A DNA stretch of 64,000 nt from Anaerocolumna sp. MB42-C2 (GCF_030913705.1 NZ_CP133190.1:3115501-3179500), one strand, 5' to 3'; counted from the stretch's first letter, positions 35,492 to 44,495 are shown. Notes: a model not told the origin generated them from the letters alone. Program-made: numbers and translations.

Positions 35492-36895
35492 ATGTATCAT
35501 ATCAATTTTAGCAATCCCATTAAAGTACATTTTATAGGTATTGGCGGTATCAGTATGAGCGGCCTGGCCGAACTTTTACATACGATAGGTTTTAATGTAG
35601 TTGGCTCTGATGCAAAAAAGAGCAAAATAACCGAACATCTGGAATCCTTGGGTATCACCGTATTATACGGGCAAAGGGCTTCTAACATTACAACGGATTT
35701 AGATCTGGTAGTTTATACCACTGCCGTAAAAGAATCAAACACAGAGTACCAGGCCGTGATACAGGCAGGAATACCGATCATGGACCGTGCCGAGTTATTA
35801 GGACAGGTAATGTTAAATTATACGGATGCTATCGCTATCTCCGGTACACACGGTAAAACTACCACAACTTCTATGCTGTCTTTAATTTTATTAGAAGCAA
35901 ATTTAGACCCTACCATATCCGTAGGGGGAATCTTAGATAATATCAACGGTAATATACGTATCGGCCGCTCAGAACACTTTATAACAGAAGCCTGCGAATA
36001 TACAAACAGCTTTCTTAAATTTAATCCAACAAAAAGTATTATCTTAAATGTGGAGGCGGAACATCTGGATTTCTTTAAAGATTTAGATGATATTCGTCAT
36101 TCGTTCCGTCTGTTTGCAGAAAGACTTCCAGAGAACGGCCTTCTGGTTATTAACGGAGATATTGAAAACGTTTCTTACTTTACAAAAGATCTGCCCTGTT
36201 CCTTCATGACGTATAGTATTAATGAATCCTCTGGCACCGTACTCGGAGCAGCCGCACATTATACTGCTGCAAATATTCAATATGATTCTTTAGGCCATGG
36301 TCACTATGATCTAATGGAAAACGGCAAACTGCTGACCCATATTGAACTAAATGTAATCGGTATCCATAATGTATCCAATTCCCTTCCTGCCATTGCCCTG
36401 GCAAGAAGTTTAAACATCTCTCTGGACGTTATTAAGAAGGCTTTATATTCCTTTACCGGAACAGAACGACGTTTTCAATATAAAGGAGAAATCGGCGGAG
36501 TAACCATTATAGATGATTATGCACATCATCCCACTGAGGTAGTAGCTACTTTAACAGCAGCCAAAAACTACCCCCATAAAACCACATGGTGTGTATTCCA
36601 GCCTCACACCTATACCAGAACAAAAGCTTTCTTAAAAGAATTTGCCTCTGCCCTTTCCCTCGCTGATAAAATCGTGTTAGCTGATATTTATGCGGCAAGA
36701 GAAAACAATCCGGGTGATATTTCTTCCAGGGATTTACAGGATGAACTTATAAAAATTGGTAAAGATGCCTACTATCTTCAAAGTTTTGATGATATTGAAA
36801 ATTTTTTATTACAAAATTGTAATAACGGTGACCTGTTGATAACTATGGGCGCCGGAGACGTTGTAACCATAGGAGAAGCACTCCTAGGTATATAG
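35492..36895 (+). CDS. murC: UDP-N-acetylmuramate--L-alanine ligase MurC
   Basis: MurC adds L-alanine to UDP-MurNAc in the first step of the peptidoglycan stem peptide. The 467-residue protein shows the N-terminal IGIGGISMSGLAE nucleotide fold, the ATP loop GTHGKTTTTSML, the EACEY motif and DDYAHHPTEV in the C-terminal domain. Length is normal. It is followed by a terminator that is made partly of DnaA boxes and then by the DnaD-domain gene. Confidence 0.97.
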   Translation: MYHINFSNPIKVHFIGIGGISMSGLAELLHTIGFNVVGSDAKKSKITEHLESLGITVLYGQRASNITTDLDLVVYTTAVKESNTEYQAVIQAGIPIMDRAELLGQVMLNYTDAIAISGTHGKTTTTSMLSLILLEANLDPTISVGGILDNINGNIRIGRSEHFITEACEYTNSFLKFNPTKSIILNVEAEHLDFFKDLDDIRHSFRLFAERLPENGLLVINGDIENVSYFTKDLPCSFMTYSINESSGTVLGAAAHYTAANIQYDSLGHGHYDLMENGKLLTHIELNVIGIHNVSNSLPAIALARSLNISLDVIKKALYSFTGTERRFQYKGEIGGVTIIDDYAHHPTEVVATLTAAKNYPHKTTWCVFQPHTYTRTKAFLKEFASALSLADKIVLADIYAARENNPGDISSRDLQDELIKIGKDAYYLQSFDDIENFLLQNCNNGDLLITMGAGDVVTIGEALLGI

Positions 36896-36955
36896 TTATC
36901 CACATTATCCACAACCTTATCAACAATTTCACTGTGATAAGGCTGTGGATTTTTT
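36896..36955 (+). promoter_or_regulatory. DnaA-box cluster I, partly forming the murC terminator
   Basis: TTATCCACA occurs twice back to back at 36896-36904 and 36905-36913. Near-matches are TTATCAACA at 36917-36925 and, on the other strand, AAATCCACA at 36944-36952. CCACA-CCTTATCA (36909-36922) pairs with TGATAAGG-TGTGG (36935-36948) and is followed by six T, which is a good rho-independent terminator starting 13 nt after the murC stop. The same bases thus serve a terminator stem and possibly DnaA binding. Confidence 0.75.
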
Positions 36956-37062
36956 AGTTCACATAATAATTCTCTGTAATACTGATTACATAGAATAAGA
37001 ATAATTGATTCTTATCGTTTTCTGCTTGTTTTTACATTATTTTACATATTTCACACTGTCCC

Positions 37063-37089
37063 TTATCCACACTATCCACATTATCCACA
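37063..37089 (+). promoter_or_regulatory. DnaA-box cluster II, three abutting 9-mers
   Basis: TTATCCACA (37063-37071), CTATCCACA (37072-37080) and TTATCCACA (37081-37089) are directly adjacent. They stand 130 bp before the DnaD-domain gene and about 110 bp after cluster I, with AT-rich DNA between. Consensus DnaA boxes so closely packed suggest DnaA-ATP binding. They could control the replication-initiation genes downstream or titrate DnaA. Confidence 0.75.
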
Positions 37090-37146
37090 TTAACTGTAGT
37101 TGAAACTTTTCCAGGAAAATAGCCTATTTCCTTATATTCTTACCTG

Positions 37147-37155
37147 TGATATAAT
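37147..37155 (+). promoter_or_regulatory. Extended -10 element upstream of the DnaD-domain gene
   Basis: TGATATAAT (37147-37155) is a TGnTATAAT extended -10 element, 62 bp ahead of the start codon. A good -35 is not seen at 17 bp. The DnaA boxes of cluster II end 57 bp upstream of it. Confidence 0.5.
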
Positions 37156-37216
37156 TGCATGGCAAAGAGTTTGAAACGCAATCTCTAGTTATGCAAAGAT
37201 AGGAGTTAAAGGCAAT

Positions 37217-38347
37217 ATGAGTACAATTATATTAAATTCTAACAGTGCTTCAGATACAACTATAATACCGAATCTATTTATCGATCAATTTATGCCCTCC
37301 GCCAACGGTTCTTATGTGAAGGTGTATTTATATCTGCTTCGGTGTATAAACTGTCCCACTGATGTAGAGATTTCAATTTCATCCATTGCAGACCGATTGG
37401 ATGATACGGAAAAGGATATTATTCGTGCTCTGTGTTATTGGGAAAAAGTAAATTTAATATCCCTCGTGCGAGGCTCCGATAATGATATTATTTCCATTAC
37501 CATAAATGATATAAATAACCTGAATTCAAGAGATACGGAACCTGTTCAGGAAACAAACCAGGCAACTGCAACAACGGCAGGAATAGAAACCGTTGAAAAG
37601 CCGGAACCGGCTATATCGGACAGAACCGAGCCGGTTCCTGGCAGAATATTTGAAAAACCCACTTATTCGGAAGCCCAGATCAAACAGCTTACCGGTACGG
37701 ATGAAGTAAAGTGGTTATTAAATATTATTGAAATCTATTTGGACCGGCTAATGAAACCTATGGATCTGCAGTTGATTCTGTACTTATACGAAAGTGTAGG
37801 ATTCTCGGCAGAATTAATTATGTACCTTTACGAATATTGTGTATCCAAAAACAAAAAGAATCCCTCCTATATTGAGGCAGTCGCTCTTTCCTGGGCAGAG
37901 GAGGGCATTGACACAGTAGAAAAAGCAGAAGCAGCTACCGCCCTTTATAACAGTAATTATAATGCCGTTAATAAAGCGTTTGGTTTAAATAGAGCTCCCG
38001 GGCAGGTTGAAAAACAATTTATTAATAAATGGCTTAACAAATACGGGTTTTCCATTGATATTATCGTAGAAGCCTGTAACCGTACCATATTACAGACTCA
38101 GAAACCGGACTTTAAATATACGGATAAAATACTGGAAAATTGGCATAAAAAAGGAGCTAAAGAGTTACCTCAGATATCTCATCTGGATGAAGAACATCAA
38201 AAAATCGCAGCTAATAAGGCAAATAATAAACCTGCTGCCGTAAACACGAAACCATCTCCCGGAAATCGTTTTAATGCTTTTCCTCAAAGAACCTATACCG
38301 ATGAAGATTATTCTTCCATGGAACAACGGTTATTACATAAACAATAA
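37217..38347 (+). CDS. DnaD-domain (DnaB_2) replication protein
   Basis: The 376-residue protein has a winged-helix-like N-terminal domain (about 15-100), an acidic, low-complexity linker, and two DnaB_2 (DnaD C-terminal) domains. The first (about 165-235) ends in SYIEAVALSWAEEGI. The second (about 240-315) ends in FKYTDKILENWHKKG, matching the YxxxILxxW motif. Such proteins remodel DNA at origins and help load the helicase. It is followed by the DnaC-type loader gene. AGGAG lies about 11 nt before the ATG. Confidence 0.88.
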   Translation: MSTIILNSNSASDTTIIPNLFIDQFMPSANGSYVKVYLYLLRCINCPTDVEISISSIADRLDDTEKDIIRALCYWEKVNLISLVRGSDNDIISITINDINNLNSRDTEPVQETNQATATTAGIETVEKPEPAISDRTEPVPGRIFEKPTYSEAQIKQLTGTDEVKWLLNIIEIYLDRLMKPMDLQLILYLYESVGFSAELIMYLYEYCVSKNKKNPSYIEAVALSWAEEGIDTVEKAEAATALYNSNYNAVNKAFGLNRAPGQVEKQFINKWLNKYGFSIDIIVEACNRTILQTQKPDFKYTDKILENWHKKGAKELPQISHLDEEHQKIAANKANNKPAAVNTKPSPGNRFNAFPQRTYTDEDYSSMEQRLLHKQ

Positions 38348-38356
38348 ACAAACTTA

Positions 38357-38414
38357 GGTAATTGCGAAACTATATAGTGTTTTTCAAATACATTATTGGA
38401 GTTTCTCAATTACC
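38357..38414. repeat. Palindromic repeat family A, copy A3 (short form)
   Basis: GGTAATTGCGAAAC at the left and GTTTCTCAATTACC at the right form a 14-bp inverted repeat with one mismatch around 30 bp. The ends, and the following ATATAGT, match the ends of copies A1 and A2, but the central part is missing. It sits inside the DnaD-dnaC operon, 10 bp after the first stop codon and 24 bp before the next ATG. Confidence 0.7.
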
Positions 38415-38438
38415 AACAACCTGTAGAGGAGGGTCCCT

Positions 38439-39425
38439 ATGGCTTTAAAAAATTATCAGTATAATAAGATTTTACGGGAATATGATATGATACAGCTGCA
38501 GAATAAGCATGACCTGGATATACGCACAGAAGAAGTCTATCGGGCCATTCCGGAGCTGAAAGAAATTGATGATGAGGTTGTGACCTGTGCAGTTTCCAGT
38601 GCCAAACTTCTCTTAATGGGCGATAATAACTCCTTATCTCCATTAAAGAAAAAAACAGAGGAAGCATCTGCTAAAAGAGCTTCGTTATTAGCTAAGCACG
38701 GTTATCCTGAGGATTATCTTAAACCCACCTTTCATTGCCCAGACTGTAAGGACACCGGTTATATTGGTAACGAGAAATGTCATTGCTTTAAACAGGCCAT
38801 AGTAGATATTGTTTATTCCCAGTCCAACATAAAAACGGCTATTGTGAGAGAGAACTTCGATACCTTTTCCTATGAGTATTATGCTGAGGATTATATTGAA
38901 CCGAGTACCAGAATGACTCCCAGAGAAAATATAAAGAAAGTAGTAGAAGTCTGTCAAAATTATATTAATCAGTTTGACAAAGAATATAATAATCTTTTAT
39001 TATACGGCAATACAGGTGTTGGTAAAACATTTCTGGCTAACTGCATTGCCAAAGAACTTTTAGACAAAGCTAATACGGTTATTTATCTTACCGCTTTCCA
39101 GCTATTTGATATATTGGAGAAAAATAAATTCGGTAAAGGAGAAGATAATTTTGAATTCCAGAACCAGTTTGATTATATATTGGACTGCGATTTACTGATT
39201 ATTGATGACCTTGGAACAGAATTAAATAATTCATTTGTAAATGTACAATTATATTTATGTATTAATGAACGTTTCTTAAGAAGAAAATCAACGATTATAT
39301 CAACTAATTTATCTTTGGATAATATTAATACAATCTACAGCGAACGCGTATTTTCAAGAATTGCAAGCAATTATACTCTTCTTAAAATCGTTGGTGAGGA
39401 TATTCGTCTCAAGAAGTTATTTTAG
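38439..39425 (+). CDS. dnaC: Helicase loader / DnaC-like ATP-binding protein
   Basis: The 328-residue AAA+ protein has an N-terminal helicase-binding part with a zinc-type cluster (CPDCKDTGYIGNEKCHC, about 101-117), Walker A GNTGVGKT (about 190-197), Walker B LLIIDDLGTE and a sensor Asn in STNLS. DnaC/DnaI proteins load the DnaB-type helicase at origins. The upstream DnaD-domain gene supports the assignment. GAGGAGGG precedes the ATG. A family-A repeat lies in the gap before it. Confidence 0.92.
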   Translation: MALKNYQYNKILREYDMIQLQNKHDLDIRTEEVYRAIPELKEIDDEVVTCAVSSAKLLLMGDNNSLSPLKKKTEEASAKRASLLAKHGYPEDYLKPTFHCPDCKDTGYIGNEKCHCFKQAIVDIVYSQSNIKTAIVRENFDTFSYEYYAEDYIEPSTRMTPRENIKKVVEVCQNYINQFDKEYNNLLLYGNTGVGKTFLANCIAKELLDKANTVIYLTAFQLFDILEKNKFGKGEDNFEFQNQFDYILDCDLLIIDDLGTELNNSFVNVQLYLCINERFLRRKSTIISTNLSLDNINTIYSERVFSRIASNYTLLKIVGEDIRLKKLF

Positions 39426-39628
39426 GTTACAGTTCAGCCGCATGCTGAACTGTAGTTACTGTTCACATCCCTGCAAAAACCAGCAGTGTTGTGAACAATA
39501 ACACGCTTCGCGATGCACACAAAACGCAAGGGCAGCGTTTTGGCACTGCAATTCTCCGGTTTTTTGTGACAGCGCATTCACAAAAAACACGTCGCGTTTG
39601 TTACCTGTGAACAGTAACGAACTGTAAC
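39426..39628. repeat. Palindromic repeat family B, copy B1
   Basis: The 203-bp element has perfect 10-bp ends, GTTACAGTTC (39426-39435) and GAACTGTAAC (39619-39628). Nested inside them is a 13-bp pair, GTTACTGTTCACA (39455-39467) with TGTGAACAGTAAC (39606-39618). A small hairpin CAGTTCAGC/GCTGAACTG fills the left margin. The core 39490-39588 (GCGATGCACACAAA, CAATTCTCCGGTTTT) recurs at 58576-58673 at about three bases in four. It begins right at the dnaC stop codon and is not coding. Confidence 0.75.
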
Positions 39629-39657
39629 TATTTTAGAGCCTACTTTGCTATTTAGCC

Positions 39658-39686
39658 TTGACTTAATAAAAGGTTAATGGTATAAC
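39658..39686 (+). promoter_or_regulatory. prs promoter
   Basis: TTGACT (39658-39663) and TATAAC (39681-39686) are separated by 17 bp, with TGG ahead of the -10. The element ends 83 bp before the prs ATG and 30 bp after repeat B1. Confidence 0.65.
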
Positions 39687-39769
39687 GTTAATGGACATTT
39701 TACCATACATATAACGACAGCATATTTGACAATGCAGTTGTTAATCAAATTTTATTGGAGGTCAATAGA

Positions 39770-40939
39770 ATGCCGCAGCAAGAAAAAATATTTGAAACGA
39801 TCCCAGTCGGTACTTTAGGTATCATATCTCTGGAAAGCAGTAAATCTCTGGGACAAAAAGTAAATGATTATATTGTGGAATGGCGTAAGGCAAGAGAAAG
39901 CGAACATACTTCTACAATTGCATTTGCAGGATACCAGCGTGATTCCTACCTTATTGATGCCGGCTGCCCGAGATTCGGTACCGGAGAAGCAAAAGGTATC
40001 ATCAGGGAATCCGTTCGTGGTACTGATTTATATCTGCTTTTGGACGTTTGCAATTACAGTTTAACTTATACGGTTTGCGGACATACCAATCATATGTCAC
40101 CGGATGACCACTATCAGGATTTAAAGAGAATTATTGCAGCTGTAGGCGGTAAAGCCCGCAGAATCACTGTAATCATGCCTTTCTTATATGAGAGCCGGCA
40201 ACATAGACGCAGTTCCAGGGAATCCCTTGACTGTGCATTGGCTTTACAGGAATTAACCAATATGGGTGTAGAAAGTATTATAACCTTTGATGCCCATGAC
40301 CCACGTGTACAAAATGCGATTCCGCTAAAGAGTTTCGAAACTGTACAACCTACCTACCAGTTCATTAAAGCTTTGTTAAAAAAAGTACCTGATCTTAATC
40401 TTGATGCGGAGCATATGATGGTTATTAGTCCCGATGAGGGCGGTATGAACCGTGCCGTATATTTTGCCAATGTCCTGGGAGTGGATCTTGGTATGTTCTA
40501 TAAACGCCGTGACTATACAACAATTATTAACGGCCGTAATCCGATCGTTGCACATGAATTCTTAGGTTCTGATGTCGAGGGCAAAGATATGTTAATCATT
40601 GATGATATGATCTCCTCCGGTGAGAGTATGATCGATGTTGCCAAAGAATTAAAAAGAAGAAAAGCAGGAAGAATTTTTGTGGCATCCACCTTTGGTTTAT
40701 TCACCAATGGTTTCTCCAAATTTGATGAAGCATACGAGCAGGGATTAATTTATAGGGTTCTAACAACCAATCTGGTTTACCAGACGGAAGAATTATTATC
40801 TAAACCTTATTATATTAATGTAGATATGAGTAAATATATTGCTTTATTAATAGATACCTTAAATCATGATTCCTCTATCAGTAAATTATTAAGCCCTACA
40901 GAAAGAATCCAGAATATTTTAAATAAATATAATAAGTAA
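39770..40939 (+). CDS. prs: Ribose-phosphate pyrophosphokinase (divergent, long form)
   Basis: The enzyme makes PRPP from ribose 5-phosphate and ATP. The 389-residue protein has ESVRGTDLYLL, ITVIMPFLYESRQHRRSSRES, FDAHDPRVQNAIP and the PRPP-binding DMLIIDDMISSGESM, the family's landmarks in order. It is about 70 residues longer than typical Prs (315). The flexible-loop region reads YESRQHRR where most have YARQDRK, so it is a distinct subgroup and its activity is inferred. The ATG at 39770 has GGAGG 9 nt upstream. Confidence 0.85.
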   Translation: MPQQEKIFETIPVGTLGIISLESSKSLGQKVNDYIVEWRKARESEHTSTIAFAGYQRDSYLIDAGCPRFGTGEAKGIIRESVRGTDLYLLLDVCNYSLTYTVCGHTNHMSPDDHYQDLKRIIAAVGGKARRITVIMPFLYESRQHRRSSRESLDCALALQELTNMGVESIITFDAHDPRVQNAIPLKSFETVQPTYQFIKALLKKVPDLNLDAEHMMVISPDEGGMNRAVYFANVLGVDLGMFYKRRDYTTIINGRNPIVAHEFLGSDVEGKDMLIIDDMISSGESMIDVAKELKRRKAGRIFVASTFGLFTNGFSKFDEAYEQGLIYRVLTTNLVYQTEELLSKPYYINVDMSKYIALLIDTLNHDSSISKLLSPTERIQNILNKYNK

Positions 40940-40945
40940 TAAAAT

Positions 40946-41032
40946 ATACAGGGACTGTTACAAAATCTTTCGTTTACTTGATTTGCACTTACGCAAGTCT
41001 ATACACTAAGAATTTTGCAACAGTCCCTGTAT
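40946..41032. terminator. Terminator between convergent prs and merR-type gene
   Basis: ATACAGGGACTGTTACAAAAT (40946-40966) pairs with 41012-41032 over 21 bp with one mismatch around a 45-nt loop. It follows the prs stop by 6 nt. Its AT-rich ends could give weak U-tracts in either direction. Confidence 0.7.
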
Positions 41033-41117
41033 TTATCGGTTTGTGTCTCATTCAATCTTCAGTTTTCATTCGATTAAAAATCCGACTTACTAACCTGGAT
41101 GTCCAGTCAATAAGAAT

Positions 41118-41930
41118 CTAATGAATTGACACCGGGATCTGGATTTCCGTTATATATTCATCCGGGCTTTTAGAATCCCATTCCCCTTTTAAGTATAATT
41201 CCCTTTGCGGGCCGGATATGGTATAGCCGTTTTCCTCAATCCATTTTGATAAAGCATTATAAGCTGAGCTTAAGGTTTGGTAAGAGCCTTTATGAACAAC
41301 ACAGGCCATCTGTTTTACACTTTCTAAATTTCTGACCTTAATCCGGTCATTCCCTTTCAGGTCTCCAAGGATTGGTTCAATGATTTCTGCATCTACCTTA
41401 TCCTCCTTATAACCGGCATCATAATAAATTACCATACATGGCGGTACTGTTTTTACACCTTTTTTATCCAGATACTCCCCAAGTTCCATCCACAGATGTC
41501 CCTGTTCACTATAACTTGGTATAAAGTCCCTGAGTCCTGCCACTTTTATTTCATCAATAGTTTTTAATACAATATTATAATCCATAATATAATCCTCCTG
41601 TTCATATATCTTCATAAATGTTTCTATACGGTTGAGTCTTGATTGTTCTTCTTCTAATCTGCTCCTTATCTCATTTTGTTTTAATTGCAATAGAAGCTTA
41701 AGCGTATCCCCTGATTTGTGGCTTAAAATCATAGCAATTTCCTCCAGGGAAAAACCAAGTTCCTTAAGACTTATAATGCGGTTTAGCTTGGGCATCTGCT
41801 CTGCGGAATAATAGCGGTAACCGGTAAAATTATCGGTTGTTTCCGGCTGAAGCAGCCCTATGGCATCATAATGTCTTAAAGTGGCAACCGTAACACGGTT
41901 TAATTTTGCAAAATCACCTATTTTAAACAT
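41118..41930 (-). CDS. MerR-family regulator with GyrI-like ligand domain
   Basis: The 270-residue protein has an N-terminal MerR winged helix (FKIGDFAKLNRVTVATLRHYD), a coiled-coil dimer helix (about 80-115) and a C-terminal GyrI-like/effector-binding domain (about 120-270). It resembles BmrR-type activators that sense small lipophilic ligands. ATG at 41930 has AGGTGA 7 nt upstream. No obvious target gene lies beside it. Confidence 0.88.
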   Translation of the reverse strand: MFKIGDFAKLNRVTVATLRHYDAIGLLQPETTDNFTGYRYYSAEQMPKLNRIISLKELGFSLEEIAMILSHKSGDTLKLLLQLKQNEIRSRLEEEQSRLNRIETFMKIYEQEDYIMDYNIVLKTIDEIKVAGLRDFIPSYSEQGHLWMELGEYLDKKGVKTVPPCMVIYYDAGYKEDKVDAEIIEPILGDLKGNDRIKVRNLESVKQMACVVHKGSYQTLSSAYNALSKWIEENGYTISGPQRELYLKGEWDSKSPDEYITEIQIPVSIH

Positions 41931-42041
41931 AATCAATCACCTATGTGTACACATTTATTATTAATTAAGGCCTTACATTTATGATAAACCCTAATGTAAC
42001 AGGAGAGTCAATATACTTTTATAATATTTAATTAAGGAATT

Positions 42042-44495
42042 TTACTCTTCCAGATTGCTTTCCTGGTTATCCCAACTGTTTTCATCGCTCCAGGATCCGT
42101 CGTCCCGGCTGTTATCACTGTCCCCATTATCAGAGGGTTCCTCCCAGCCAGGCGGAGTTACTTCACCATCGCCCTCATTAGTAGTTCCCTCATTATCATT
42201 CCAGCCGTCCTCACCGGAATTTCCGTCAGGGTTACCCGTAGTTTCACCGGGATTATCCACGTATTCACCGGATGTATTCTCATGTCCGGTATCTGTTTCA
42301 TCACTCTCAGTGCTGTTCTCATCTGTTTGTTCCAAGGTTTCCTTAGTTTCAACCGTTTCTTTCGTTTCTACCGTCTCTTCTTTCTCACCCTGAGGTCTTC
42401 CATCTTCGTATGGAGTAAACTCCTTGCTCTTAAGGCCTTTATGAATAACATTCATATATTGTTTCCAGATTGCGCCCGGGAATGTTGCACCGGACAACTC
42501 ATTCGTTGACTTTGGACTATCATATCCAACCCAGACTCCTGTGGTGTAATAAGGAGTATAACCCACAAACCAGCCGTCTTTTTTATCATTGGTGGTTCCG
42601 GTTTTTCCTGCACTTATCATTCCGTCAAGCCCCAGTCCGGCTCCGGTACCTCTTAAAATAACGCCGGTTAATACATCCGTCATCATTCTTGCCGCATTGG
42701 TATCATAGATTCTCTTCTTGGCTTTATTTTCTTCTACCAGGACATTCCCCTGGGAATCTTCGATTCGGATAATACAGGTTGGTTCTCTGTATACACCGTC
42801 ATTTTCCAGTGTGGTATAACCCGAAGTTATTTCAAGAGGACTCACACCGGTTGTAAAACCGCCAAGTGAAGTTGCCGGATAATAATCATTTTTATCAATT
42901 TTATTAAAATTCATATTTAACAGATAAGATAACCCCACCTTAGGGGTAAGTTCCTCATATAACTTCCATGCAATCGTATTTTTTGATTTTTCAACTGCTT
43001 TGCGAAGAGTTATCCTGCCTAAATATCTTCCATCGGAATTGGATGGCCCATCTTTAAATTTCTCATCCACTACGATATCGTCCGGATAATGTCCGTTTTC
43101 AAAGGATGGAGTATAAACGATTAACGGTTTAATGGAACTTCCCGGCTGCCTGTAACTTTGGTATCCGCGGTTTAAGGTATAACCTGAGGCTTCCTGATAC
43201 CTGCCGCCTACAATGGCGACTACCCTGCCTGTTTTGTTTTCTATGGAGACGGCTGCACCCTGAAATTTATAGGTGCCCTCTTTATTTTTATCCGTAAAAC
43301 CTTTTAGATTGTCATCCACTGCTTTTTGTAACTCTTTCTGTTTCTTTAAGTCGATGGAGGTATAGATGCGATAACCCTCAGTATATAAGGATTTCTGATA
43401 CTGATTATATAGTTCCGTATACTTTTCATCATAACTCTTACGGTCTTCTTCACTGGTAAATTCATTCCGGAATTCAAACCCCTCCTGTCCCATTAAAGCT
43501 CTGGTAGCACAGTAAAATACATACGTTTCTACGTAGTTGTTTTTGCTGATCTTTTTTTGCACCAGTTTTATTTCTTCGTTACAGGCAGCATTGTATTCTT
43601 CTTTGCCGATCCACCCGTCTTTTTCCATCTGAAGCAGGATTCTGTCCCGGCGTTTTATGGTATTATCCTTATGGTCTCTTGGGTCGTATAACGTAGGGTT
43701 GTTGGGTATTGCACACAAAAACGCAATCTGGGATAAGCTCAGCTTATCTACGGTTTTATTGAAGTAACCGCGGCTGGCTGCCTGTATTCCATAATATCCA
43801 TTTGCAAAATAAATATTGTTCAAATAGAACTCCATAATCTGTTCTTTGGTATATTTTTTTTCCAATTCGACAGAGATAAAGATTTCTTTTAGCTTTCTTT
43901 CAATACTTACCTCATTTGTTAAAAATATATTTCTGGCCAGCTGCTGGGTAATGGTGCTGGCACCCTGGGTTACACCGCCTTTATGCTTCACTAAGGCTAT
44001 AAAGGCCCTCACATTGGCTTTTAAATCAATCCCGGCATGTTTCATGAAATTCTTATCTTCAATTGCAATCATGGCCTCCCAGACGGCTTTTGGTATATCC
44101 TCATATTTTAGGTAATAGACGTCTTTAGCCCCTTTTAATACGGATATCAGCTTCTCATTTTGATCATATACCAAACTGGTTTCCGTCTGTCTGAACGTAT
44201 CCAGGGTCGACTGACTGACAAATTGATCCGCTTCTTTCTGATAACGTTCAAAATCATCTCCGTATATAAGATAGAAAGTAAGAATACCAATTAATGCGCT
44301 GACAGAAAATACAAAACTTGAGAGAAGTAAGATCCAGCGAAATTTTCTCCTAAAACGGGAATGATGTTTCTTTTTTCCGTTTTTAGTACTTTGGGGATTC
44401 CCATTCGTATGTACTTTCTTTTTCTCTGTATTTCTGTTTGTTGTTCTTGTATTATATCGGGTGTTTTTAGTTTGATTATTTTTGTTATTTTCCAT
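42042..44495 (-). CDS. Class A penicillin-binding protein (transglycosylase/transpeptidase)
   Basis: The 817-residue bifunctional wall synthase has a basic N-terminal cytoplasmic tail, one helix at about 52-76, a GT51 domain (IEDKNFMKHAGID, GASTITQQLARN) and a transpeptidase domain with catalytic Ser in SSIKPL, the SKN motif and KTGTTNDKKDGW. The last ~100 residues are a low-complexity acidic tail rich in Glu, Thr, Gly, Asn and Ser with short ETKETVE repeats. It stands alone between the MerR gene and the YhaN-like gene. Confidence 0.95.
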   Translation of the reverse strand: MENNKNNQTKNTRYNTRTTNRNTEKKKVHTNGNPQSTKNGKKKHHSRFRRKFRWILLLSSFVFSVSALIGILTFYLIYGDDFERYQKEADQFVSQSTLDTFRQTETSLVYDQNEKLISVLKGAKDVYYLKYEDIPKAVWEAMIAIEDKNFMKHAGIDLKANVRAFIALVKHKGGVTQGASTITQQLARNIFLTNEVSIERKLKEIFISVELEKKYTKEQIMEFYLNNIYFANGYYGIQAASRGYFNKTVDKLSLSQIAFLCAIPNNPTLYDPRDHKDNTIKRRDRILLQMEKDGWIGKEEYNAACNEEIKLVQKKISKNNYVETYVFYCATRALMGQEGFEFRNEFTSEEDRKSYDEKYTELYNQYQKSLYTEGYRIYTSIDLKKQKELQKAVDDNLKGFTDKNKEGTYKFQGAAVSIENKTGRVVAIVGGRYQEASGYTLNRGYQSYRQPGSSIKPLIVYTPSFENGHYPDDIVVDEKFKDGPSNSDGRYLGRITLRKAVEKSKNTIAWKLYEELTPKVGLSYLLNMNFNKIDKNDYYPATSLGGFTTGVSPLEITSGYTTLENDGVYREPTCIIRIEDSQGNVLVEENKAKKRIYDTNAARMMTDVLTGVILRGTGAGLGLDGMISAGKTGTTNDKKDGWFVGYTPYYTTGVWVGYDSPKSTNELSGATFPGAIWKQYMNVIHKGLKSKEFTPYEDGRPQGEKEETVETKETVETKETLEQTDENSTESDETDTGHENTSGEYVDNPGETTGNPDGNSGEDGWNDNEGTTNEGDGEVTPPGWEEPSDNGDSDNSRDDGSWSDENSWDNQESNLEE

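Noticed and set aside
36896-37089. Chromosomal origin oriC
   Set aside because: DnaA boxes are dense, but no dnaA, dnaN, rpmH or gyr genes are near. Genes to the right of 41 kb are again mostly on the minus strand, so there is no strand switch as expected at an origin. A regulatory or titration role is the safer reading.
42055-42393. Serine-rich 112-codon frame on the plus strand
   Set aside because: It is the complement of the low-complexity acidic tail of the penicillin-binding protein.
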